From: Anaeroplasmataceae bacterium
GTDB taxonomy: Bacteria > Bacillota_I > Bacilli_A > Acholeplasmatales > JAEDCM01
Direction: 5' to 3'
Length of the DNA stretch: 55,770 bases
Assembly (NCBI GenBank): GCA_016294165.1
Contig: JAEDCM010000007.1
Location: 1 to 55,770 of the forward strand
Shown here one piece after another: positions 1 to 8,640 of this stretch (position 1 is its first letter; each line of letters starts with the position of its first letter). The notes beneath the pieces were generated by a model. The model had not been told where the DNA came from and searched no databases. It saw only the letters and a list, made by a program, of their open reading frames with translations. The translations under genes and the position numbers were made by a program.

Positions 1-50
1 ATTACAAAATATTTTTTTCAAATATCTCTTGATTTATTTATAGTAGGCTC

Positions 51-719
51 CTAAAGTAAGAATAAAATAACCATCATAATAAATGTTCTTTTAAAATTAC
101 GATTTGATAATAGATATAAATAGCCATATAATAATCCAAATAATAAATAGATTCCATAAAAGCTAGAAATACCTAAGAATAATTGATAGATTCCAAAAGT
201 TAGAATAAAGATAATTCCTCCATAAGGAATAGGATATTTGGTTTTGATTAAATCTTCAAAGACCTCTTGAGTTAAAATCATAATCATAAGCATCAAAACA
301 TAACAAAGAATAGTTATCAAATAGTGCATAAAGATAAGTCGCATTTCTAAACCAGTGTATCTATCACCTAAATCATATAGCGGTTTAAAGGTCCATCCAC
401 AGATAGCACTAATAATTAAAATAGGAATTAGCACTAAAAGATAAAGGGTGATTGTCCTTTTTAAAGATAATTCTTCCTTGGATTTTTCATCACCAATAAA
501 AATATTGCGATTTAATAGTTTTTTAATAACTACGAATGCCACAACAATCATGACAATATAATATATAACCTGAAAATCATAATTGAATTGTTTTGTCTTT
601 TGCCCATATTGAATTGAGTCAAAAATAGGATCAAACAGATGAGATAGATTACCCAATGGAATAGTTACAAATATTCCAAAAGCAATTAATAATTTTTTTA
701 TTATTAATGATTTTTTCAT
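51..719 (-). CDS. multi-pass membrane protein, CPBP-like by weak resemblance
   Basis: Encodes 222 aa with about six hydrophobic segments (near residues 5-25, 48-68, 90-110, 128-152, 163-195 and 205-220) and short basic loops, so it is an integral membrane protein. The C-terminal half (TQEVFEDLI, then GLLYGYLYL) looks like a decayed CPBP/CAAX-protease core, but the catalytic EExxR and His motifs are not recognisable, so no activity is claimed. An upstream in-frame GTG exists at 728, but GAGGTG lies six bases before the ATG at 719, which decides the start. It is transcribed away from the next gene, and nothing visible gives it a partner. Confidence 0.6.
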   Translation of the reverse strand: MKKSLIIKKLLIAFGIFVTIPLGNLSHLFDPIFDSIQYGQKTKQFNYDFQVIYYIVMIVVAFVVIKKLLNRNIFIGDEKSKEELSLKRTITLYLLVLIPILIISAICGWTFKPLYDLGDRYTGLEMRLIFMHYLITILCYVLMLMIMILTQEVFEDLIKTKYPIPYGGIIFILTFGIYQLFLGISSFYGIYLLFGLLYGYLYLLSNRNFKRTFIMMVILFLL

Positions 720-874
720 ATGCTTCACCTCGCTAATTAATAATTATACGACATTTTTACATTATTTTCAATTATGTAGTAGGTTAATATTGAACATATA
801 ACGATAAAAAATTCAAAATTGTTTTTAATATATAATTAAAAAATTGTCATATTATAGCAAAAAACGTAAAAAAA

Positions 875-883
875 TGGTATAAT
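875..883 (+). promoter_or_regulatory. extended -10 promoter for the GGDEF/EAL gene
   Basis: TGGTATAAT is a perfect extended -10 (TGn plus TATAAT) about 45 bases before the start codon. No good -35 lies 16-18 bases upstream; TTGTCA at 844-849 is too far. The rest of the 720-926 gap is A/T-rich and holds nothing else recognisable. Confidence 0.55.
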
Positions 884-926
884 AAAATAAAATATACAGC
901 TTTACAGTTTTGTGTGGGGTGAAAAG

Positions 927-3239
927 ATGAAATTTATAGATTCAGTAAAATGTTTATTTATGAAAAAAGATGAGCGTGGAATTGAAGAGGATATCATATC
1001 TATTAAATATAAATGTTCCATCTTTTTCATTATCTTTACTTTAATCATTACTTTACTCACATCCTATTTTTTTATTAATTTCTCCAATAAAACAAAGAGA
1101 TTTAGAGATGATGTTGCGGTAAAAAGAATTACAAATTCATCAACGGAAATTAACAAATATGTTTCATTTTCAATTGATGATAAAGAGAATCAATTAAACG
1201 CACTAAAACTTTTACTAGAGAATAAAAATCCAACAAAAACTAATTATGAGATAATTGAGGCTTATCTTCCAAGCTCTTCATTTGATAAGATTGGGTTTAT
1301 TAAGGAAGATGGATATTATTTTTCAGAAACTGATATTGAAAAAAAATTAGGTGTTGCAAGTTCATTAGTTGTTTATGATGAAAGTGCTATTTCTTTGACA
1401 ATTGACATTTCAAATGATAATGAAAGCATATATTTTTGTTATAAATATGATTCAAGTGATTCTAGTATAAAAGGAATTGTTGGTTCTATTTTAGTAGAAA
1501 CCTTTTCAAAAAGTATTGGTTCAAGCATTTATAATTCTTCTGCATCAATTTTATTAGTGAAAACTGATGGAACAATTATTGCTAAGACAAGCGAGAAGTA
1601 TTCTGATATATTTACTACAAATATTATTAGTGATTTTAGTACATGTTTCACTAGTAGTTTTGATTTAGAAGAATATACTGCAATTTTGCAATCAAGGGAT
1701 ACAAGGATTGTTGAATTAAAGTCTAATGAAGAAGACTTTGAGGTTTATACTTCAGATATTAAAGATTATAATAATAAGAATTTTGAGAAATTAAATCTAA
1801 GATTAGTTGTAATGGCGCCAAAAGAGGAATTAGTATATCAAATAGAAGGTGTCACTAGCTTAGCTAATCTTGCGTTAATTATTTCAATACTTTTATTATT
1901 GGTTACGGTTTTATTAGGTACAATAACGTTAGTTTATAAAATAATTAAAGCTAAAAGAATTTTGGCTTATGATGATCGAACTGGATTGTTAAAATTTGAA
2001 CAATTTAAGCATGATTCTTATGCACTATTAAAAAGAACAAAGAGCACATATGCCTTCTGTTATTTTAATATCATTAACTTTAAATCGATTAATCAGCTTC
2101 AAGGTGTTGATCACGCTGAGAAACTAATTGTTGATATTTCGAAAGATATTGATAGCTATTTTAAAGATTATGGTATATATAGTTATATTGGGGCTGATCA
2201 TTTTGAATTATGTATTAAATATGATAGCACTAGTAAATTAGAAGAATTATTAGTTAATTTCAATAGAATGGTAAGCGAAAAGTTTTATAAAAATCCTAAT
2301 ACTACTTTATTATCAATGGGAATTAAAATTACAAAATTTGAAAATATTGATAGTATAGATGATGAAATTTTCCGTTCTAAATTTGCAGAAGAAATGTTAG
2401 ATGGTAATTACCATAGCTCATATATTTCATATTTTAGTGATAGTATGTATGATGTAGAAAAGGAAAATGCTGAATATCTTGCTGCAGCTCCACATGCACT
2501 GATTAATCATGAGTTTGAGGTCTACTTTCAACTTAAAAGAGATATAAGTAATAACGCTTGGTCTGGTGCTGAAGCATTAGTAAGATGGAATAAAGATAAA
2601 AAAGGTATAGTGCCTCCTGGGAAGTTTATAAGTTTATTTGAGGAAAATGGCTTCATTATTGATTTAGATTTATATGTATTTGAAGAAGTATGTAAGAAAA
2701 TAAGAGAATCAATTGATAATGCTGAGAAAATAGTTCCGATTTCTATCAATTTAAGTAAAAAGCATTTTATTAATCCAGATTTCTTAAGTGGGTATTCGGC
2801 TATTGTAAAGAAATATGATGTCCCTCATGAATTGATTGAATTTGAAATAACTGAAGGACTAATTATGGAAAATATGGCATCTTTTGTTAAATTCATTCTT
2901 AATGTGCACGAGGAAGGATATTCATGCTCAATGGATGATTTTGGTAGTGGCTATAGTTCTTTAAACATTATTCAAGAGCTTGATTTTGATATAATTAAAA
3001 TAGATAGTAGATTTTTTAAAGGAACTAAAGGATTTGATTCTGATAGTAAAATCATTGTTTCATCAATCATTGAATTATGTCATAAGCTTGGCAAGAAGGT
3101 TGTTGCGGAGGGAGTTGAATTTGATGATCAAGTTCAATTCTTAATAGAAAATAAATGCGATTTCATTCAAGGATATTATTATTCTAAGCCAATGCCTTGG
3201 GATGAATGTAAAAAGAAACTTAATATTTTAAATTTTTAG
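927..3239 (+). CDS. membrane GGDEF/EAL protein, probable c-di-GMP phosphodiesterase with degenerate GGDEF
   Basis: 770 aa. A first membrane segment (about residues 29-50) and a second (about 308-335) enclose an extracytoplasmic sensor region of about 255 residues resembling a Cache-type fold. The GGDEF domain follows, but its signature reads GADHF (422-426) and the metal Asp region reads FNIINF, so cyclase activity is unlikely. The EAL domain looks complete: EALVRW from residue 549, then NLSKKHF, EITEG, MDDFGSGYSS, IKID, VAEGVE and QGYYYSKPM. It therefore probably hydrolyses c-di-GMP in response to an external signal. GGGGTG precedes the ATG at 927; the in-frame GTG at 912 overlaps that ribosome binding site and is rejected. 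It appears monocistronic. Confidence 0.88.
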   Translation: MKFIDSVKCLFMKKDERGIEEDIISIKYKCSIFFIIFTLIITLLTSYFFINFSNKTKRFRDDVAVKRITNSSTEINKYVSFSIDDKENQLNALKLLLENKNPTKTNYEIIEAYLPSSSFDKIGFIKEDGYYFSETDIEKKLGVASSLVVYDESAISLTIDISNDNESIYFCYKYDSSDSSIKGIVGSILVETFSKSIGSSIYNSSASILLVKTDGTIIAKTSEKYSDIFTTNIISDFSTCFTSSFDLEEYTAILQSRDTRIVELKSNEEDFEVYTSDIKDYNNKNFEKLNLRLVVMAPKEELVYQIEGVTSLANLALIISILLLLVTVLLGTITLVYKIIKAKRILAYDDRTGLLKFEQFKHDSYALLKRTKSTYAFCYFNIINFKSINQLQGVDHAEKLIVDISKDIDSYFKDYGIYSYIGADHFELCIKYDSTSKLEELLVNFNRMVSEKFYKNPNTTLLSMGIKITKFENIDSIDDEIFRSKFAEEMLDGNYHSSYISYFSDSMYDVEKENAEYLAAAPHALINHEFEVYFQLKRDISNNAWSGAEALVRWNKDKKGIVPPGKFISLFEENGFIIDLDLYVFEEVCKKIRESIDNAEKIVPISINLSKKHFINPDFLSGYSAIVKKYDVPHELIEFEITEGLIMENMASFVKFILNVHEEGYSCSMDDFGSGYSSLNIIQELDFDIIKIDSRFFKGTKGFDSDSKIIVSSIIELCHKLGKKVVAEGVEFDDQVQFLIENKCDFIQGYYYSKPMPWDECKKKLNILNF

Positions 3240-3261
3240 GTACAGTTTTGCAAAAATATAG

Positions 3262-3267
3262 TATAAT
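3262..3267 (+). promoter_or_regulatory. -10 element for the ABC gene
   Basis: TATAAT lies about 30 bases before the start, in the short gap after the EAL gene. The -35 is weak. It suggests that the ABC gene can be transcribed separately; there is no terminator between the two genes. Confidence 0.4.
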
Positions 3268-3294
3268 TATGCTGAATATAGGGGGGATATGGAT

Positions 3295-6200
3295 ATGTTA
3301 GAATTAAAAAATATTGTTAAAACTTATAATCCAAAAAAAGGTAAGCCTGTTCAAGCTTTAAAGGATGTTTCTATTAAGTTTGATGAAAAAGGTATGGTTT
3401 TCATTCTTGGTAAATCAGGGTGCGGTAAATCAACACTACTAAATGTTATTGGTGGACTAGATAAATTTGATAGTGGTGAAATCATTATTAAAGGAAAATC
3501 TAGTAAGGAATTTAGTGGAAGTGACTTTGATAGTTATCGAAATACATTTATTGGTTTTATTTTTCAAGAGTATAATATTTTAAGCGAATTTAATATTGAA
3601 AAAAATATTGCTTTGGCATTGGAACTTCAAGGGAAAAAAGCAACACCTGAAAAGGTTCAAGAATTATTAGATTTGGTTGATTTAGGTGCTCAAGCATCGA
3701 GAAAAACAAATGAGCTTTCTGGTGGTCAAAAGCAGAGAGTTGCGATTGCCCGTGCACTTATTAAGGAGCCAGAGATTATTATTGCTGATGAGCCAACTGG
3801 TGCTCTAGATTCTACAACAGGTGCTCAAGTATTTGATACATTAAAAAAATTGTCAAAAGAAAAGCTAGTAATCATTGTATCTCATGATAGAGAATATGCA
3901 GAGATATATGCAGATCGTATTATTGAGATGAAGGATGGTGTAATATTATCTGATGAAACAAAGAGATTTGTTGAGCCTGAAGGGATATCAGAAAATATAA
4001 ATTTAATTGGTGATGGAATTATTAGAATTGCGCCTAATCATACGGTTTCTGAAGAAGATATAAAGAAGATTGTTTCAATTTTAAATAGCTCAAATTCTGA
4101 AAAAATTATTTCATGTAGTGAAGTAAATAATAACAAATTTAAGAAGATTAATAAGATTTCTGATGAAGGTCATACAGAGGTTTTTAATCAGACAAAACCT
4201 GATGATTTTAGCAATACATTATATGATAAGAGTAAGTTGAAATTTATAAAATCAAAACTTAGATATCGTGATTCATTTAAAATGGGTGCTAGTAGTTTAA
4301 AAACAAAACCGGTTAGATTGTTTTTTACTATTTTACTATCCTTAGTTTCATTTACATTGTTTGGATTATCAGATACATTAGCAAGTTATAACAAGGTAAA
4401 TACAACTGTTCAATCACTTGTTGATAGTGATTATAATGTTTTGAATTATGTAGGTTATAAAAGAAATGAATACTCATACTATGAAAATGGAGAATTGAAA
4501 CATGATTACTATTATTCAAATTCTAGATTAAATGATGAGCAATTAGAGGAGTTTGAAGCTAGAACTGGATTGTCAGCTAAGCCGGTATTTAAATCACCAT
4601 TTGGGGATAATTTGGAGTATTCACTTGCGGATGATACTGCAGTTCTAACAGATGTAATGTCAGGAAGTTATTATTCTGAAAGAATCATGGGATTAATTGA
4701 ATTTGATGAAGATGATTTAAGTAATTTTGGTTGTGAACTTGTTGCTGGTAGATTACCAAATGGTGCTTTAAACGAAATTGCCATTACAAAATATACTTAT
4801 GAATTATATGAGGCTTGTGGTATTGAGCAAAAAGAATACAAAAAGTCCTTAGATGAATTAATTATGTTCATTTATAAGTTTAATGATAATAACAGTAATG
4901 GTAAAATTGAGTTATCCGAATTAACATTAATTGAACCATCAGATTATTCAACAATGAAAAAGGAAGAATTTTTAGCATCTGGAAGATATTTTTCTTTATA
5001 TGATACTTCTAAAAAGCTTGAAAGAGTAGAGGATTTATTTGAACTTACAAATGAAAACTTAATTTGGAGTGATGAATATACATTTGAGAATTCATTCATG
5101 ATAAAAGTTATTATTTTTGATAATATCCAAAAAAAATCAGTTACAAGTTATAATGATGTAATTGGAATGAATATATGCATGAATGATTATTACAATCCTG
5201 TATATTTAAAGATTGTGGGTATTGTTGATACAAAGCTAGATTCTAGTAAATATGAGTCTTTAAAGGAAAGAGCTGAAAAAGGATATGGCGAGATTAGTAG
5301 AACAGAATATACAAAAATGACAAAGTTAATGGATTCATTAAATGATGGTCTTCATTCTCTATTATTCGTTTCTCCTGGATATATTGAGTCAAATAAAGCT
5401 GATTATGCCCAATTGAATTTTTATTCTAATGAATATATGTTCTATTCAGTTTTTTCTGATTTTGATGGGTATGAATATAAATCAGAACTATATTTTAATC
5501 GTTCGGTAAAATATGATCCAAGTAATGTATTATTTAAATCAGAATATTCTTCATTAGATAGCTTAAATAATGATCAGTTTGTTCTTGACTTTAGATTTGC
5601 ATTTGATGAAATTACAAGATATATGGAAGAAAAAGGAAATGCTGATTCTAATTTCTACAGCACTGATGAATATTTGTTGTTTGAGTCCTATAGAAATAGT
5701 ATCAATAGTATGTTGAATCAAAATACAATTATCAGAAGTACAGAGTTTAAAAACTGGCTTTTAAAATATGAGGATAAGTGGAATATTTATGTTGGTGATT
5801 TATTATATGGAGAAATTATTCCAGGTACGTCAAAAAGAATTGTAGGCTTATATTTAAATTTAGATGATGATTCTTACTTATATGGCGCTGATTATTATTT
5901 AATTGGGTCTGATGAATTCTATACTGATCATATTGATGGAGTATATGAAAGAGCATTAGTAACATTTCCTGATGATGAATCATCTTTAAGAGAGCTTGTT
6001 AAAGATCATTATAGATTAGAAGATGATAAAATTGCTAAATTTCATATGCAAATAAGTAATTCAGTAATGGATTCAATTGATTTTGCAAATTCATTCATTG
6101 AAATAACATCAAAGATTTTCTTATATGTGGGAATATTCTTTGCGGTATTTGCTGGATTAATGCTTGCTAACTTTATTAGTGTATCGATTTCATACAAGAA

Positions 6201-6510
6201 GCGTGAAATTGGTATCCTACGTGCTATTGGAGCTAGAAAGAAGGATGTATTTAGCATTTTCTTTAATGAATCATTGGTAATTTCTTTTATTAACTTTGTT
6301 TTATCTGCAATTGCAACATTCATTGTTGTTAAATTAATTAATTCAACATTAAGATCAGATATGGGATTAGAGATTACAATTCTAATCTTTGGAATAAGAC
6401 AAGTATTATATATTGCAGTAGTTTCATTATTAGTTGCATTCCTTGCTTCAGCTATTCCAGTTTATAAGATTGCTATGAAACAACCAATTGACGCAATCAA
6501 TAATAGATAA
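3295..6510 (+). CDS. ABC transporter, ATPase fused to FtsX/MacB-type permease with large extracytoplasmic domain
   Basis: 1071 aa. Residues 1-230 are a complete LolD/MacB-type ATPase: Walker A GKSGCGKST, Q-loop FQEYN, signature LSGGQKQR, Walker B IIIADEPTGALD and H-loop VSHD. After a linker there is a membrane helix near 340, about 570 extracytoplasmic residues rich in Tyr, Asp and Ser, then three C-terminal helices with the FtsX pattern (SYKKREIGILRAIGA). This is a type VII ABC mechanotransmission architecture, normally used for lipoprotein, peptide or antibiotic handling rather than bulk transport; the substrate is unknown. An EF-hand-like loop sits at about 531-542. The G-run at 3281-3286 fits the ATG at 3295 (8-base spacing) better than the ATG at 3289 (2 bases). 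Confidence 0.88.
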   Translation: MLELKNIVKTYNPKKGKPVQALKDVSIKFDEKGMVFILGKSGCGKSTLLNVIGGLDKFDSGEIIIKGKSSKEFSGSDFDSYRNTFIGFIFQEYNILSEFNIEKNIALALELQGKKATPEKVQELLDLVDLGAQASRKTNELSGGQKQRVAIARALIKEPEIIIADEPTGALDSTTGAQVFDTLKKLSKEKLVIIVSHDREYAEIYADRIIEMKDGVILSDETKRFVEPEGISENINLIGDGIIRIAPNHTVSEEDIKKIVSILNSSNSEKIISCSEVNNNKFKKINKISDEGHTEVFNQTKPDDFSNTLYDKSKLKFIKSKLRYRDSFKMGASSLKTKPVRLFFTILLSLVSFTLFGLSDTLASYNKVNTTVQSLVDSDYNVLNYVGYKRNEYSYYENGELKHDYYYSNSRLNDEQLEEFEARTGLSAKPVFKSPFGDNLEYSLADDTAVLTDVMSGSYYSERIMGLIEFDEDDLSNFGCELVAGRLPNGALNEIAITKYTYELYEACGIEQKEYKKSLDELIMFIYKFNDNNSNGKIELSELTLIEPSDYSTMKKEEFLASGRYFSLYDTSKKLERVEDLFELTNENLIWSDEYTFENSFMIKVIIFDNIQKKSVTSYNDVIGMNICMNDYYNPVYLKIVGIVDTKLDSSKYESLKERAEKGYGEISRTEYTKMTKLMDSLNDGLHSLLFVSPGYIESNKADYAQLNFYSNEYMFYSVFSDFDGYEYKSELYFNRSVKYDPSNVLFKSEYSSLDSLNNDQFVLDFRFAFDEITRYMEEKGNADSNFYSTDEYLLFESYRNSINSMLNQNTIIRSTEFKNWLLKYEDKWNIYVGDLLYGEIIPGTSKRIVGLYLNLDDDSYLYGADYYLIGSDEFYTDHIDGVYERALVTFPDDESSLRELVKDHYRLEDDKIAKFHMQISNSVMDSIDFANSFIEITSKIFLYVGIFFAVFAGLMLANFISVSISYKKREIGILRAIGARKKDVFSIFFNESLVISFINFVLSAIATFIVVKLINSTLRSDMGLEITILIFGIRQVLYIAVVSLLVAFLASAIPVYKIAMKQPIDAINNR

Positions 6511-6517
6511 TTTATAT

Positions 6518-6553
6518 GCCAATTATCCTTTATGGACAATTGGCTTTTATTTA
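6518..6553 (+). terminator. rho-independent terminator after the ABC gene
   Basis: GCCAATTATCC and GGACAATTGGC form an 11-position stem with one mismatch, followed by a T-rich tract. It lies seven bases after the ABC stop. Confidence 0.75.
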
Positions 6554-6578
6554 CAAAAATTAAGATTTCTTGTATAAT
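6550..6578 (+). promoter_or_regulatory. sigma-A-type promoter for the small membrane gene
   Basis: TTTACA (6550-6555), a 17-base spacer and TATAAT (6573-6578), preceded by TG. It begins inside the T-tract of the preceding terminator. Confidence 0.65.
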
Positions 6579-6631
6579 CAAATATATAAAAATCATATCT
6601 TAATGTTCTATATTATGGGAGGGATATATAT

Positions 6632-6970
6632 ATGAAAAAAGCCTCAAAAATTTTATTTGTTGCTTCAATTATTATTTATGCAATAGTGTTTTTTACTTTT
6701 GCATCATTATGGATTGATTATCATGAAAATTATTTGAATTCAAATGGAGATGATAAGTATAAGCTTGCTTTAGTGCCTATTCTTGTTTTTATTTTTACTC
6801 TAGGATTATTTGGTAATGGAGTTTCTTTACTTTTTAGTATTATTGGATATATTCTATATCATAAAGCAAATGGAGAAAATAAGAAATTTATATGTGCACA
6901 AATTGCTTTTATTATTTTGCCTATTGTTTCTGAAATTGCGATATTCCTATCATTTTATTTACATCCATAA
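6632..6970 (+). CDS. small membrane protein of unknown function
   Basis: 112 aa with about four hydrophobic segments (near residues 7-28, 44-62, 62-78 and 88-110). A hydrophilic, probably outward loop (YHENYLNSNGDDKYK) separates the first two. GGGAGGG precedes the ATG with suitable spacing and the gene has its own promoter. No family was recognised. It is flanked by the ABC protein and the DUF1846 gene, neither of which suggests a role. Confidence 0.6.
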   Translation: MKKASKILFVASIIIYAIVFFTFASLWIDYHENYLNSNGDDKYKLALVPILVFIFTLGLFGNGVSLLFSIIGYILYHKANGENKKFICAQIAFIILPIVSEIAIFLSFYLHP

Positions 6971-7064
6971 AAATATCATATAACAATTTTGTATAAAAAT
7001 TATGTGAAGTACAAGATATGTGATTTTAGACAATAAAAAAATAAAAAATTTTGTAATTTTATGC

Positions 7065-7093
7065 TTTAAAAATAAGGAATAATATTGTATTAT
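7065..7093 (+). promoter_or_regulatory. possible promoter of the DUF1846-pectate lyase operon
   Basis: TTTAAA (7065-7070), a 17-base spacer and TATTAT (7088-7093) preceded by TG. The leader to the start codon is about 50 bases and contains long A and T runs only. Confidence 0.45.
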
Positions 7094-7149
7094 GGATATA
7101 GTGATTTTTTTATTATTTTAAAAAAAACGATTAAGAGATGAGGGAAAAA

Positions 7150-8631
7150 ATGGGACTAGCGTTTGATAATGAAAAGTATTTAGAATTGCAATCAAAAAAC
7201 ATTTTAGATAGAGTAAAACTTTTTGGGAATAAGCTTTATCTAGAATTTGGAGGTAAATTATTTGATGATTATCATGCCTCAAGAGTTTTACCTGGTTTCT
7301 ATCCAGATTCAAAGCTTAAAATGTTAAAAACAATCAAGGATTCTGTGGAAATTGTTATTGCTATTAATGCTTTAGATATTCAAAAGAATAAGGTTCGTAG
7401 TGATTTAGGAATCAACTATGAAAGTGAAGTATTAAGATTGATTGATGCTTTTAGAGAATCAGAATTATATTTTGGTAGTGTAGTTATTACGCAATATCAA
7501 CCACATAATTCAGTTGATCAATTTAGAACAAAGTTAAATAATCTAGGTATTAAAACATATCTTCATTATAAAATCGATTCATATCCACATAATATTCCAT
7601 TGATTCTAAGTGAAGATGGATTTGGAAAGAATGAGTATATAGAAACTATTAAACCAGTTGTAGTAATTACTGCACCAGGACCTGGTTCTGGAAAAATGGC
7701 AACATGTATGTCACAATTATATCATGAGCATAAAAGAGGAATTAATGCTGGTTATGCTAAATATGAAACATTCCCAATTTGGAATATACCTTTAAAACAT
7801 CCAGTAAATCTTGCTTATGAAGCTGCAACAGCTGATTTAAATGATATTAATATGATTGATCCATTCCATTTAGAGGCATATAACCTTCTTGCGGTCAACT
7901 ACAATCGTGATGTCGAGGTTTTTCCTGTTGTTAAATCAATGTTTGAAAAAATATATGGAAGTAGTCCATATAAGTCACCAACTGATATGGGTGTAAACTG
8001 TGCAGGATTTGCCATTGTGGATGATGAGGCAGCTTGTCAGGCAAGTAAGGATGAAATCATCAGAAGATATTTAAATTCTTTATGTGATTGTCGTAATGGT
8101 AAGGTTACGCAAGAAGCATGTGATAAGATTGCTGTATTAATGAGTCAATTAAATATTTCAGTTAATGATCGTAAATGTGTTAAAGCAGCTTTAGATAAAA
8201 AAGAAGAAAGTAACACACCTTCGGTGGCAATTGAGTTACATGATGGAACAATTATTACTGCTAAAACATCATCACTACTTGGAGCGAGTGCGGCAGTAAT
8301 TTTAAATTCATTAAAGTATTTAGCACATATCAATGATGATTTAATGCTTTTATCACCAAATATTATTGAACCAATTCAAAAATTAAAAGTTGAAAAGTTG
8401 AAGAATCATAATCCAAGATTGCATGCTGATGAGGTTTTAATTGCTTTAGCTATTTCCGCTACTACAAATCCATTAGCAGATTTAGCTTTGAAGCAAATTG
8501 ATAAATTATCTGGATGTGAGGCCCATTCTACAGTAATTCTTCCGAATGTTGATGAGAATGTGTTTAAGAAATTAAAAATTAATTTAACAACAGAACCACA
8601 GTTCTATGCCAAAAAATTATTTAGAAAATAG
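7150..8631 (+). CDS. DUF1846 domain protein
   Basis: 493 aa, full length for the DUF1846 family, a soluble protein common in Bacillota and of unknown biochemical role. It begins MGLAFDNEKY. A glycine-rich stretch near residue 180 (TAPGPGSGKMAT) resembles a nucleotide-binding P-loop. GAGGG six bases upstream favours the ATG at 7150 over the in-frame ATG at 7138, which overlaps that site. The stop codon overlaps the ribosome binding site of the pectate lyase gene 9 bases downstream (TAGGAG), so the two are probably co-transcribed and translationally linked. That pairing is unexpected, since DUF1846 has no known link with polysaccharide use. Confidence 0.85.
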   Translation: MGLAFDNEKYLELQSKNILDRVKLFGNKLYLEFGGKLFDDYHASRVLPGFYPDSKLKMLKTIKDSVEIVIAINALDIQKNKVRSDLGINYESEVLRLIDAFRESELYFGSVVITQYQPHNSVDQFRTKLNNLGIKTYLHYKIDSYPHNIPLILSEDGFGKNEYIETIKPVVVITAPGPGSGKMATCMSQLYHEHKRGINAGYAKYETFPIWNIPLKHPVNLAYEAATADLNDINMIDPFHLEAYNLLAVNYNRDVEVFPVVKSMFEKIYGSSPYKSPTDMGVNCAGFAIVDDEAACQASKDEIIRRYLNSLCDCRNGKVTQEACDKIAVLMSQLNISVNDRKCVKAALDKKEESNTPSVAIELHDGTIITAKTSSLLGASAAVILNSLKYLAHINDDLMLLSPNIIEPIQKLKVEKLKNHNPRLHADEVLIALAISATTNPLADLALKQIDKLSGCEAHSTVILPNVDENVFKKLKINLTTEPQFYAKKLFRK

Positions 8632-8640
8632 GAGCATATT

